Positions 43,475 through 54,160 of a stretch of 64,000 nt of DNA are shown here, one piece after another (position 1 is the first letter of the stretch; each line of letters starts with the position of its first letter). Both the position numbers and the translations under genes were made by a program. Source of the DNA: Candida dubliniensis CD36 (lineage: Eukaryota; Ascomycota; Pichiomycetes; Serinales; Debaryomycetaceae); NCBI RefSeq assembly GCF_000026945.1, contig NC_012862.1, forward strand, positions 1,170,501 to 1,234,500, given 5' to 3'. Under the pieces are notes generated by a model. It worked only from the letters and a program-made list of their open reading frames with translations, had not been told where the DNA came from and did not search any database.

Positions 43475-46357
43475 CTAAATACTATAAATATAAGGAGTCA
43501 TTGTATTTGTAGTACTTGTACTTGTACTTGTTGTAGGTGTAGTTGGAACAAGTGTTTCAGTTGGAGATGGAATATAGAATTGTTGAAAATTTGGTTGTTT
43601 TATAGGACTATATTGTTTGATTGGCAGATGTTGATATTGATATTGATATTGATATTGTTGTTGTTGATATTGGTATTGCTGCATTTTGGATGGCAGAAAT
43701 TGTTGTTTTGTTGGCAGGTAATATGGTTGTTGTTTGACTGGCAGACAAAGTGATTGATGTCTTTGATGACGGCTTTGGTGATAATTGTTGTTATTGTTTT
43801 TTCCTGGCAGAAATTGTAATTTAACTGGCAGTTGTAATTGAGTTGAATTTTTATGAGGAGATACTACTCCTTTTGTTGTTGTTGGTGTTGCTCTCATATC
43901 AATAAAATTAGTAATTGATTGTAAAGGTAATGGAGAAATTGGATTAAATAATGATTGTTGTAATTTAACTGGTGAAGTAGATACCACAGGTTCAATTAAT
44001 GGATTGAATTCCATTGATCTTTTTTCATTAATTAAAAATCCTTGTTCTCTTAAAAATAATGTTAATGAAACAATTGCCTTATCTAAATTACTTTGGCTTT
44101 CCTTTTCATTTTCATTTTCATTAAAATAAGATAAAATAAATTGATGATATGGTTCAACCCTATCATTATCAATGTCGACATTTGATGATTCAATTGGAGT
44201 TTCATTAGCAATGATTTCAATACCTAATAAAATTTTAAATGGAATAACAATTTGATTTTCAAAAATTTGTTTATTAATCATAAAAATATCATGAAATTTT
44301 GTTGGATTAAAAGTCACTTTAAATTCATAATTATTAGGTAAAATTTTTTTCAATTGTTTAGCACAATGTTTAATTTTAGATTCTGACCCTTTTATATCAA
44401 TTAATAATTTATTATCAGTTGGGTTAAAATCTTCAATTGAAGTTGGGAAATTTATAAATGATTGATAATCATTTTCAAGTTTATTAATTTGACCCAATTT
44501 ATTATTATTAATAAGCATAAGATAATGACTTTTCAATAATTGAAATTTAATTGAATGATAAACAGTGGTGATTGGAGTAATTGGATTTATTGAACAATCA
44601 TTCATACAACATTTATAAACTAATTGATCAATTTCATATTTCACCAATTTAATATTTTTAGAATTTTTACGAGGACATTTAATTAAAACATTATTAATTC
44701 TTTTCAATGAATAAACATTACTTGAACAAGTCTTTATGGTAGAAAATTTAATGAAAACATTATATTTTTTCATAATTGATTGAATTATTGAACCTCCATT
44801 ACCAATAATTGATTTATGGAAAACTTCAGGAATATTAAATTTTAATTCCAGAGGTAATTCCAATTCCAATAATTCTAAAGTTTTCAAAATTAATATGGTT
44901 TGACAAGTTAATTCAATATCAATATAAAAATTATATTGATTGAAATTTTGGAAATTAATTTTAGGGATATTTTGTAATTGATTTAAAATTTTAATCAATT
45001 TACCATTTTTTTTACCACTAATAAAATCCCGTTGATCATTTCCTAATTCTAATCTTAATTTAATTGCCAGACAAATATTGCCCTTATTACCATTGGCTAC
45101 TAAATTCTTCAATATCAATTTAATTTCATCACAATGTCCATTGATTTGTAATCCATATTGATTCATAACAGCATTACAAGTTTTCTTGCGTTGTATTAAT
45201 TGGACTAAACCTAATTCATTGACAATATTGGGGATAATTGCATCAACAGTATAATAATTAGTAGCAATACCATTAATATCACTAATACAATCATCAACTG
45301 ATTCTTTATTACCACCTTGAACCATAACCGTAGAATTATTTAATTCACCTAAATTTGGTAATTGAATGAAAACTCCATATTTAAACATAATATTTAATAA
45401 ATTTTTTTGATTATTTAAAATCATTAAATCAAGTTTATCTTTATTCATAATGATTTTTTCAGTAATTAAATGATTATGATTATTTTGAATTAATTTATTT
45501 AAAATAAATTTTGTTAATAATAATTCTGTAATATTTTTAGCAGTAATCCAAATTTTTAAATCTTTGTTGTTGGTAACAATTTTAGAATTAAATAAATTTG
45601 GTAATAAATCAGGAACATAAATATTAGCTTTTGTTTGTTTTGCAATTTGATGGAAATTGAATAAATCAATCCCACCAAGTATAGGAATCATGGATAATTC
45701 CATATCAATACAATCAATAGTATATCCATTTAAAATAGAATCAATTAAAATTCTCATGGCAGTTTCACAAAAAGTAATATTATCTAATTTACCAACAATA
45801 TGAATTGAATAAAGTTGTTGTTGTTGTTGTTGTTCTCTTTCAACATCAAGTTTTTGAGATAATGATGGTTTATTAAATGAATTAATTTCATTATTAATAA
45901 TAATTTCAACTTCATAACGTTGACATAATTTCATCATTTCATCAGTAAAAGTTTCATTAATATTCATAAATTCAATTTCAATTAATGTTAAAGTTTTATA
46001 ACCAACTCGATTATAATTAATTAATATTTGATGTCTAGCATCATTAACAAATTTTTCATCACCATTAATAGATACTGTAATTAATGGATTATTAATTGAT
46101 GGATCTAAAACTGTAACAGAATTACAATTAGAATTAGAATTATTATTAATAGTTTCAGCAATTTGTTGTAACGGATATAAATTATCAATCATCTTGTAAC
46201 CAGTACTAGATGATGATGATGATGATGATGTGGATTTACTAGTGTATTGTCTCCAAATACCATTATGAGTTTCATAACAAGTAATAATTTCATTATTATT
46301 ATATTTTGGATCAATGACAAAAGTATAATCTAAGTTAAGAACAACGGTGTTTGACAT
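43475..46357 (-). CDS. Multi-KH-domain RNA-binding protein
   Basis: Predicted cytoplasmic RNA-binding protein of 960 residues with several divergent K-homology repeats. The best-preserved KH is near 505-575, with the GxxG loop seen as IIGNGGSII followed by a VFIKF strand. Similar alpha/beta units recur through residues about 60-830 without a perfect GxxG. The likely S. cerevisiae relative is the uncharacterised KH protein Yll032c; this is a judgement from size and architecture. The C-terminal tail (about 830-960) is unlike the rest. It is Gln/Tyr-rich (QYQYQQQQYQYQYQYQ) and contains repeated LPVK/LPGK/LPTK/LPSK/LPIK motifs. The ATG is the first in frame and begins MSNTVVLNLDYTF. A poly-Ser tract near residue 45-52 is encoded by a microsatellite. 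Confidence 0.85.
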   Translation of the reverse strand: MSNTVVLNLDYTFVIDPKYNNNEIITCYETHNGIWRQYTSKSTSSSSSSSSTGYKMIDNLYPLQQIAETINNNSNSNCNSVTVLDPSINNPLITVSINGDEKFVNDARHQILINYNRVGYKTLTLIEIEFMNINETFTDEMMKLCQRYEVEIIINNEINSFNKPSLSQKLDVEREQQQQQQLYSIHIVGKLDNITFCETAMRILIDSILNGYTIDCIDMELSMIPILGGIDLFNFHQIAKQTKANIYVPDLLPNLFNSKIVTNNKDLKIWITAKNITELLLTKFILNKLIQNNHNHLITEKIIMNKDKLDLMILNNQKNLLNIMFKYGVFIQLPNLGELNNSTVMVQGGNKESVDDCISDINGIATNYYTVDAIIPNIVNELGLVQLIQRKKTCNAVMNQYGLQINGHCDEIKLILKNLVANGNKGNICLAIKLRLELGNDQRDFISGKKNGKLIKILNQLQNIPKINFQNFNQYNFYIDIELTCQTILILKTLELLELELPLELKFNIPEVFHKSIIGNGGSIIQSIMKKYNVFIKFSTIKTCSSNVYSLKRINNVLIKCPRKNSKNIKLVKYEIDQLVYKCCMNDCSINPITPITTVYHSIKFQLLKSHYLMLINNNKLGQINKLENDYQSFINFPTSIEDFNPTDNKLLIDIKGSESKIKHCAKQLKKILPNNYEFKVTFNPTKFHDIFMINKQIFENQIVIPFKILLGIEIIANETPIESSNVDIDNDRVEPYHQFILSYFNENENEKESQSNLDKAIVSLTLFLREQGFLINEKRSMEFNPLIEPVVSTSPVKLQQSLFNPISPLPLQSITNFIDMRATPTTTKGVVSPHKNSTQLQLPVKLQFLPGKNNNNNYHQSRHQRHQSLCLPVKQQPYYLPTKQQFLPSKMQQYQYQQQQYQYQYQYQHLPIKQYSPIKQPNFQQFYIPSPTETLVPTTPTTSTSTSTTNTMTPYIYSI

Positions 46358-47781
46358 AATGCAAGGAAATGAAATAAGTTAGTTATCAATAGGATGGGGA
46401 AAAAGTAAAATATCAAATAAAAAACTATGAAAATGAAAACTCAACGAAATGTAAAAAAATAAAAAAGAACTGATAATGATTTATAAAACAAATGTATGAC
46501 GAAACGAAATAAGCAAATAATGGAGTTTGGGAGTTTGGGAGGGGGTATCAAGAAAGTAATTATCAACGTAATGAATATGAAAAAGAAAGTATCAAAATCA
46601 AGAAAGAAAGATGAGAATATAATTCAATAATTTAATCAAGATGAGTTGACATATATATATATATATATATTATCTGCAATATTAAGGAGTGAGAAAAGAA
46701 TAAGAATATCAACTATGGTTAGATCATACGTCTGCTGTTGTTGTGATGACAATGAAACCAAGTTAAACAAAGGAAAGAAAGAGAAGTTAATAAGAGTTTA
46801 TGGACGCTGTTGTTATGGTCCTTCTGTATTCAATTTGACTAATTAGGCAATTAATTAATTAATGTTTTAGCTTTTTTTTGTGTCATATTTCAATTAATAG
46901 TAGTTGTCAATTGGTAGCATATTGTGAATCACTATTGAATTATTTGTTTTTGGGCCTAATCGGGTAATTCCTCCCCCCTTTCTCCTCAAGCCTCAAGTTT
47001 TTGTGCAGAAATGCCAACTTTGTGATTAATTGCCTAATTAGGAAAAGAAATTAATTGATTAATTGATTTCTCGATCAAGCAACATATATTATACAGAGAT
47101 AGAATAGAATAGAATACAATAAACTAGGAATAGATCCTTTAGTTTAATATTTTGTTTTGAAACAATCTTACTTGATGTTGTAATACTTAATGTAGTAAAA
47201 TTGATTTGTTACTGCATTAGGTTATACATCATAATATAATTTTTTTTTTTCATTATCTATTGATGTTTACTTTTTTCAAATCAGAGCAATGAATGAATAA
47301 CTCACATTTCAATATCGTTTACATACATACAGCAAGAAAACTTTGGTACCTTATTTGGGAAAAATTGACACAAGTTTGTTTCAATTGTTTGGTGATGGCA
47401 GTTGGTTAAATCTATACCTGATGCAATGTACCTACATCAACAACTACAACAACATACAGCCGTAACGTCTGTTGATGTATCCTTATTAGGAAACTATCAA
47501 TATTAATTATACTTATCGATTCATACTATAGTAGAAATCAATCTAGAAAATCACCGTTATAGACATAAGTTCTTCTACTGCACATCTCTCCCCTGCCCCC
47601 CTCTCTTGTGATATAGACGTTGTTCAACGGTTTATTTTGTTGAAATTGTTGATTCTGTTTGAGTATAGATTTACGATTCTATTGAAAAATTGTAAAGACT
47701 TAATTTCTTTATATAAATATATATATCTATAAAATTAATACAGACATTATATGTATTATATATATACAGTTTTTGCTTCAT
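46358..47781. other. 1.4-kb intergenic region
   Basis: It lies between two minus-strand genes. It holds a TA repeat near 46650-46670 and direct repeats of TTAATTGATTAATTGATT near 47050. C-rich tracts lie near 46971 and 47590. A 66-codon frame at 46646-46846 has no recognisable similarity. No RNA gene seen. Confidence 0.55.
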
Positions 47782-49506
47782 TTAAATATCAAAAGTCTTA
47801 GTATCAAGATATTTAATTAAAGATAAATATTTTTCATCCACATCTTTTTCATCAATAATTCCAAATTGAATTAAATCACCAAATATTAATGCTACTTTTT
47901 GATTAGAATATTTCAAATAATCAAAATCATCGTCACTAGAAGTAATTGCTTCTTCTTCAATTACACCATCATTGATATTAGAACCTTGTTTTTCTTTATT
48001 ATGATCAGTTATTTCTAAATTTTCCATATCACCAATAGTAATATTATAAGTTGAATTAATACCTTGTTCTGATAATGCATTAGAATTAATTGGTTTTTTT
48101 AATGGACCATTTTGAATTAACCCCCAAAGACACCAAAAAATTTGTACCGTAGCTCTCCAATAAATACATTCATTATATAATTTTTCAATTTCATATTGAA
48201 TAATTGATATTGGATTAGTAGAATTATTAATTAAACTTTCTGGAGTTTGTCCAGTTTTCAAATTTGATGAAGGATATTGGAAATCATATTCAATATATGA
48301 TTTAATTAAATTAATTTGTTGTAATTGATTAGGATAATTTTCTTGATGAATGAAATAAGATTTTTCAGGATCATGATAATCAGACATCCATTCTGAAAAA
48401 TGATTAACAATATCATAAGCAGGGAAATTAGCTCCAGAATATTCAAAATCAATAACTACTAAATTAGTGTCTTTTTTATTAGAAGTTGATTTAATAGTAA
48501 CTTCACCATCAACGATATTGTTATTAGTATCTGATGATGATGTTGAGACAAGTATATCTTGAGGATTAAATGATTCATGTAATAATAAATTTCCATATTG
48601 AGTATCATTATGACAAAATTTATAATTATTAGTGAAATTTTTTTCATCATATTTATTAAATAACCATTGTTTATATTTGTTGATAATATTTTTGAATTGA
48701 TCAAATGAAACAATAAATATATCTTGAAGATTATAATTAGCTTGTAAATATCCTGGTAATAATTCTTGCTCAAAAAGTTTTAACCATTTATCAATTAAAT
48801 TCCAACATGTTGGTTGAGTTGATTCATAATCTTTAGTATCTAATTCAATTTTATAATGTAAATCTTTCATTCTTCTACCCAACATTTGTGAAAGAATTTC
48901 ATCTCTAATTTGTTGTTTATTTAATGTAAGAAATCCATCTAAAAATTGTTCAAATCTACCATTACTGAATATTCCTAATAATCTTGGTCCAATTCTTTTT
49001 TGAGATAATTTAATTAAAATGGCTAATTCATTATCTCTATCAATTAATTCATCAACATTTTTACCATAAACTCGTAATAATAATGTTGGTAAATGAATAT
49101 TTTGTAAATCATCATGATATTCAATCTTATATATAGCATTAGTTAATGCCCCTGAAATTCTATTAATATTCAAATTATTAATGGTTAATTGACGTTTATG
49201 CCATTTACTAATTTTCAAAGTTTTAGTTAAGGCAATAATATCTTGTTTAAAAAAATCTAATGGTAAGGAATTATCTAAATAAACATGGACTGAAGGAACA
49301 GATCTTTCTTGATCAACCTGGGTAGTAGTTATAGTTAATCTATTTAATGAAGATGAAGATAATGATCTTCTACGACTAGAAGATAAACTAGGTCTTCTTG
49401 TGGCACTAGTTGATCGAGAATTTGCTGTAGAATTTCTAGTTCTTGATCTTGATCTTGATCGTGATTGTGATTGTTCTTTAATATTAGCTGGTGATATCTC
49501 CATCAT
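47782..49506 (-). CDS. Choline/ethanolamine kinase
   Basis: Cytosolic kinase that phosphorylates choline and/or ethanolamine with ATP, the first step of the Kennedy (CDP-choline) pathway for phosphatidylcholine synthesis. The 574-residue protein contains the catalytic Brenner-type motif FCHNDTQYGNLLL near residue 295-308 and the choline-kinase motif VVIDFEYSGANFPAYDIVNHFSEWM near 348-372. Together these provide the catalytic Asp and the Mg-binding Asp. The N-terminal 60 residues are Arg/Ser-rich (SQSRSRSRSRTR, SSSRRRSLSSSS) and look like a phosphoregulated extension, reminiscent of yeast Cki1, which is PKA-phosphorylated in its N-terminal part. An acidic, low-complexity insert lies near 490-530. 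Whether it is the CKI1 or EKI1 orthologue cannot be decided by eye. Confidence 0.9.
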   Translation of the reverse strand: MMEISPANIKEQSQSRSRSRSRTRNSTANSRSTSATRRPSLSSSRRRSLSSSSLNRLTITTTQVDQERSVPSVHVYLDNSLPLDFFKQDIIALTKTLKISKWHKRQLTINNLNINRISGALTNAIYKIEYHDDLQNIHLPTLLLRVYGKNVDELIDRDNELAILIKLSQKRIGPRLLGIFSNGRFEQFLDGFLTLNKQQIRDEILSQMLGRRMKDLHYKIELDTKDYESTQPTCWNLIDKWLKLFEQELLPGYLQANYNLQDIFIVSFDQFKNIINKYKQWLFNKYDEKNFTNNYKFCHNDTQYGNLLLHESFNPQDILVSTSSSDTNNNIVDGEVTIKSTSNKKDTNLVVIDFEYSGANFPAYDIVNHFSEWMSDYHDPEKSYFIHQENYPNQLQQINLIKSYIEYDFQYPSSNLKTGQTPESLINNSTNPISIIQYEIEKLYNECIYWRATVQIFWCLWGLIQNGPLKKPINSNALSEQGINSTYNITIGDMENLEITDHNKEKQGSNINDGVIEEEAITSSDDDFDYLKYSNQKVALIFGDLIQFGIIDEKDVDEKYLSLIKYLDTKTFDI

Positions 49507-49520
49507 AAGTAAAGGGTTAT

Positions 49521-49555
<35 letters not shown>

Positions 49556-50845
49556 GGAAAAAGAGATAAGAATTAAACTTCTTGATAAGATCTTGTTGGG
49601 GGAAATATTTTTTTTTTTTTCTTTTCCTCCACCCAAAAGTTTGTTGGTGATAATTGTAACCTTTTTGCTCAATCCATATATCACTCTTCCAATACTAAAA
49701 TTATTATGGAAATTAATTTAAATGTCGTAAGACCTTTTTCAAACTAAAAATTTTAATTAACTATTTCATTTATAAATTTTATTTGAAATTAAAATTATTA
49801 AGTAAATTAACCGAGGTGTTATGATGATAACTAGGTTAGTTTAACTTTTATTTGTTATTTCCAAGTTTTTTATTTATTTGGTAGCAACGATAATACTCCT
49901 ATTAATCAAGTTATTGTTGAATATAATAGAAAGTATAATCGTATAACCGTAACCATAACCATAACCGTAACCGTATCTTAATTGTTCCAGAAACTATAGT
50001 TATTAGTACCCTTGACTACTGGAAAGTCATGTGAACATATTTACTATAGTGTAACGAGACAAGATTTAGAGTTTACCTAACAACGACGACAATAAACTCT
50101 CCCCTGTTAGCTTAACTAAAGAAGATTAGTATTAATAGTTTCACCATGTCTTCCAATGTTATTAGACCAACTACATTAGAACTGTATTGCCAAAAAAAGA
50201 CTTGTTTGCATTATACAGATGTATCAGGATTGACGAAGTGCCATGACATTTCTATCCTCTACTTCTGTTGTTTATACAATTAGCTTCAAATGATAAATGT
50301 CTTCCCAAATAAATTGACGATATTTGAGATAAAAGACAACTGTTAAGTTCAATTCCTCGTTTCCTGTTACAATTATATGGATCGCAAATATGATCTTGCA
50401 TCTCTCCAACCATCATGTGTTACACAAACTTATACACCTACTACTCTACACCAAAAGAACTTTCCTTTCGTCTAAATCGTCAATTGTGTAATTAACTTTC
50501 TATATATATATTCCCTCCATCGTCCATACAACAACAACAATAAACAAAGAGTGTTTAGTAGTGGTAGTTTAAAGTTTCTCTCTCTCTTTTTCTGTTAGTG
50601 GATCACCTTACAACTAAAAAAAAAATTTCTTCTCTATAAACAAACTGTTTTCTACTACTTCCTTCCTTCCTTCTTCTTCTTTTTGCCCTCCAATACCATC
50701 AATTACTCTACTATCCTTTGCAAAAGGTTTCCAGATTTTCATAGATCTATCCAATTGTTTGACTCAAAAACAAAGCTAGAAATTGAATTACCCTATCCCT
50801 TTTTTTTCTTGTTTTTGGTTTTTTTTTGGTCCAATTTTTAAAACG
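49507..50845. other. Divergent intergenic region, 1.3 kb
   Basis: It holds the promoters of the kinase gene and the coiled-coil gene. Features: a long TA repeat near 49525-49552, a GTAACC/ATAACC tandem array near 49939-49976, and a pyrimidine-rich leader (CTTCC, TTCT repeats) before 50846. No gene found. Confidence 0.55.
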
Positions 50846-53800
50846 ATGTCGTTTTCTGCATATGTTATAATCATTGGTTGTGCCATTGGTAGTATCTACT
50901 ATTATTTCAAGAACCTTGAATTAGCAAATTTACGAGATGATCATGCTAAATTGGCATCTCATATAGAAACTATACAAAGGAATTTAGATACTAATCGTGA
51001 TAAATTACAACAAGTTGAAAAATTAAACGCTGAATTAATTGCCAAATCAAAAACTTCAGCGTCAATTGAAACTCGAGCTATTGCTGAAAATAAAGCTAAT
51101 CAAGAAAAATTACAATTGCAATTGAAAGATTTAACTAAAAAATATAATGAATTGATTGAAGAGAAAACTAAATTAGAAACTGAATATCAAGAAAAGCAAC
51201 TTCGTACTATTTCTGAACATAATGAGAAGGTTAAAGAATTACAATTATCAAAGGCATCATATGAAGATGAAATCAAAAATAAATTGGAGAAAACATTTGA
51301 TTTTAAATTAAATACTGCCATTGAACAAGTAGTAGCAGAAAGAGATTTACAAATACAACAATTAACTGATGAATTAAGTGAAGTTAAGGGAACATTGAAT
51401 CAAGAGATAACACATCATAATGAATCTAATGCAACCAATGAACGCAAAATCTCGGAATTACAACACTTGAAAGATGAAACTGAAAAGAAATATAACGAAC
51501 AAGCTGTTTTATATGATAAATTACAATTAGTCAATAAATTACAATCTGAAGAGAATGAACAAAATGTTAAAGAAATAGCTGCTAAAGATGAAGAAGTAGA
51601 ATCATTACAAAAGAAATTGAAGGAAATGAATTCTGATTTCATTCAAGTAACTAAAGATTTGAAAGAATCAAGGGAAAATATTGTTGAAATTGAAAATGCT
51701 GCTAAAGATTTGAAATTAAGTCAAGAATTATTACATAAACATTTGTCACTGGAAAAAGATTTGAAAACTGAACTTGTGGCAAAAGTTGAAAAATTAGAGA
51801 AAGATATAACTTCTAAACAACTTGTAATAGATGAACAAGACAAGAAATTATCATTGATTGAACAACCTTTGTTGGTTTTAGAAGATTATCTTGAAGTTTT
51901 GAAAGAGACAGATGATAGTTTCCCTCATTCGTTATTAGACCATGAAGATGGCGTTTCAAAATCTGTTGACAACAATTCAGATGTTGATGAAGAAACCTTT
52001 GATGACAATGTATTTTCTGCAAAATCAATTGGAGTTTTATCCTTGGCACACAAGTACATTGATATATTAAGACAAAAGACTATTAATAAACGTCAATTAC
52101 TTGAACAACAAAATAAAGACATTGAAGATTATAAACAACAATTAATGAAAGTAAATACAAATAATGTTGTTTTAGGTTGTGAAATTATTTCTAATTTACA
52201 AATCTTACAACAGGAACTTGAAGCCAAAGATAAAGACAATAAAGTGAATCAAAAAATTGATGAAATTAAGAATATTGTCAATAGTTTCACATCGCCAGTT
52301 GATCCAAATGAAGTTGTGAAAGAAGAAGATAATACTGAGACTTCACAAGAAAATAAAATTATAGTTAATGAAACTGAAGATTCAAGCATTTCAAAAGATC
52401 AAGATACTGCCGCTGAGAGCTCAACAGATGTTATTTCTAATACTGATGATATTGATAACTCTACAACTGCTGAAACACCATTGACAGAACTGGAAAAAGA
52501 TACCGTTTCCGAAACACTTGATACAACCACCACTAATAATGATGGCGATGTTTCTCAATTAGACGACAGAAAACCAATTGTGTCATCTGGATCATTTGAT
52601 GAACAAATTGATACAAAAACTGAAGAGAGTTTACGTGAATTGAAAAATCTCAATAAACTTTCTGATACTTTTGAAATTAAGAATTCTGTAACCCAATCTT
52701 CTTTGGCAAATACTACCAGTGATGAACCAGAAAAGGTCCAACTTGAAGAAATTTCTAAAGAGTTAAAGAACGAAAATGAAGAAAAGGAATCTGAAAAAGA
52801 CAGTAAACTGACACCATCAGATATTGTTATTGATAAGAGTGAACCTGTTAAAACTCTGGATGATTTATTGGATGAGAGAAAGGAAGTCAAAGGTGATAAG
52901 ACTCAATCTCATAATGAATTCCAAAAGGAGACTAAGCATGATACAGCCATTGATTCACATAATGAAGTCAAAGAGAAAGTCAAGGATAATTCAACTGTTG
53001 TACCTAAAGTAATTGAACCACATACAGAAGCTGAAAAAGAAACCCAAAGTGATACAACTCATGAATCCAAACTGACTGAAACAAATAATGAAGCCGAAAA
53101 TGAGGAAACTAAGAGTGATGCAACTGCTGAACCACTTGAAGAAACCAAGAGGGATACTGCTACTGAACCTAAAGTAACTGAATCATTTGATGAATCTAAG
53201 GAAGATAAAACAGAAGCAGTAAAGATTTCGAATGATGCATCAAAAATTGAAGCAAAACCTGTCGAAACTGAGATTGTTGAAAGTAAAAAAGTGGAACCTT
53301 TGGTTGACGATATCAAAGATAAAGGTAAAACTGAAGAGAAATCGGGAAGTAAAGAACCTAAGGTTGACCAGAAATTGGAAACTGTTTTGGATCATGAACT
53401 TGATAAAGAGTCTAAAATAGATGATTATAAACATCAAGAGAAAGAGTTGTTACAAAAGAAAGAGCCATTTGAAGATGAAAAACAAATCAAAGAAGAAGAG
53501 GCGCCTAAAATTGAAGCTCCATCCAAAATAGATAAGACAACTGAGGTTACAACCCCATTCAAAGATGAGAAGCCATCTAAGGTTGAAAATGACAAAGATG
53601 AAGTTAAGAATGATACTGTTTCTAAAGATGATTCTATTGTTAAACCTAGTATAATTGCTAAAGAAGATAAAGATGGTGTTGAAGAAGTGAAAAGTAAGAG
53701 TGGTGAAGATAAAGATCAGGGCAAGGATAAGAATGATAACGACAAGGACAACGAGGAAGAAGATAAGTGTGACAATGTGAATCAAGACGAGGATAATAAA

Positions 53801-54160
53801 CTCAAAAATAAAGTTGAGAATAATAACGATGAAGATATCGATAAGGACATTGTTATTGTAGACAAGGAAAAAGATGACAAAGAGGGAGACAAAGAAAAAG
53901 AAAAAGACGTTGAAGATGATAAAGATGACAAAGACGATAATAAGGTTGTTAATGCAGATGACGACGACAAAGAAGTTGACAATGAAGAAGACGACACTGA
54001 TAATGATAACGATAATAACACTTTAAAAACACCATTTGATTTTGAAGCTAGTCCTTCTCCAAGTCCAAGTATTAGTTCACAATCATCTCAATCTCAAAAA
54101 TCTTCACCACTGAAAAAGAATAAAAAGAAAGGTAAAAAGAAGAATAAAACCACATTTTAG
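50846..54160 (+). CDS. Membrane-anchored coiled-coil protein with acidic repeat tail
   Basis: I do not recognise this gene. From ATG 50846 the product is 1104 residues. An in-frame non-ATG extension upstream to 50783 is leader. Residues 3-21 (FSAYVIIIGCAIGSIYYYF) form a single hydrophobic N-terminal anchor. Residues about 25-460 are heptad-rich coiled coil, with long Gln/Lys/Glu/Leu runs. Residues about 460-1080 are disordered, very rich in Lys/Asp/Glu, with degenerate repeats such as TKSDATAEP/TKRDTATEP and KDKDDK runs. The end is Ser/Pro then strongly basic (KKNKKKGKKKNKTTF). The layout resembles ER-anchored coiled-coil proteins such as p180-type ribosome or microtubule linkers, but that is only an architectural comparison. 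No signal cleavage site is evident, so the long tail probably faces the cytosol. Confidence 0.85.
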   Translation: MSFSAYVIIIGCAIGSIYYYFKNLELANLRDDHAKLASHIETIQRNLDTNRDKLQQVEKLNAELIAKSKTSASIETRAIAENKANQEKLQLQLKDLTKKYNELIEEKTKLETEYQEKQLRTISEHNEKVKELQLSKASYEDEIKNKLEKTFDFKLNTAIEQVVAERDLQIQQLTDELSEVKGTLNQEITHHNESNATNERKISELQHLKDETEKKYNEQAVLYDKLQLVNKLQSEENEQNVKEIAAKDEEVESLQKKLKEMNSDFIQVTKDLKESRENIVEIENAAKDLKLSQELLHKHLSLEKDLKTELVAKVEKLEKDITSKQLVIDEQDKKLSLIEQPLLVLEDYLEVLKETDDSFPHSLLDHEDGVSKSVDNNSDVDEETFDDNVFSAKSIGVLSLAHKYIDILRQKTINKRQLLEQQNKDIEDYKQQLMKVNTNNVVLGCEIISNLQILQQELEAKDKDNKVNQKIDEIKNIVNSFTSPVDPNEVVKEEDNTETSQENKIIVNETEDSSISKDQDTAAESSTDVISNTDDIDNSTTAETPLTELEKDTVSETLDTTTTNNDGDVSQLDDRKPIVSSGSFDEQIDTKTEESLRELKNLNKLSDTFEIKNSVTQSSLANTTSDEPEKVQLEEISKELKNENEEKESEKDSKLTPSDIVIDKSEPVKTLDDLLDERKEVKGDKTQSHNEFQKETKHDTAIDSHNEVKEKVKDNSTVVPKVIEPHTEAEKETQSDTTHESKLTETNNEAENEETKSDATAEPLEETKRDTATEPKVTESFDESKEDKTEAVKISNDASKIEAKPVETEIVESKKVEPLVDDIKDKGKTEEKSGSKEPKVDQKLETVLDHELDKESKIDDYKHQEKELLQKKEPFEDEKQIKEEEAPKIEAPSKIDKTTEVTTPFKDEKPSKVENDKDEVKNDTVSKDDSIVKPSIIAKEDKDGVEEVKSKSGEDKDQGKDKNDNDKDNEEEDKCDNVNQDEDNKLKNKVENNNDEDIDKDIVIVDKEKDDKEGDKEKEKDVEDDKDDKDDNKVVNADDDDKEVDNEEDDTDNDNDNNTLKTPFDFEASPSPSPSISSQSSQSQKSSPLKKNKKKGKKKNKTTF

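Noticed and set aside
46646..46846. 66-codon frame between the KH-protein gene and the kinase gene
   Set aside because: It begins in a TA repeat (Tyr/Ile run) and shows no family resemblance; treated as chance.
50783..50845. Longer start for the coiled-coil protein
   Set aside because: The upstream codons begin with TTG and encode Phe-rich sequence from a T tract. The ATG at 50846 places the membrane anchor directly at the N terminus.
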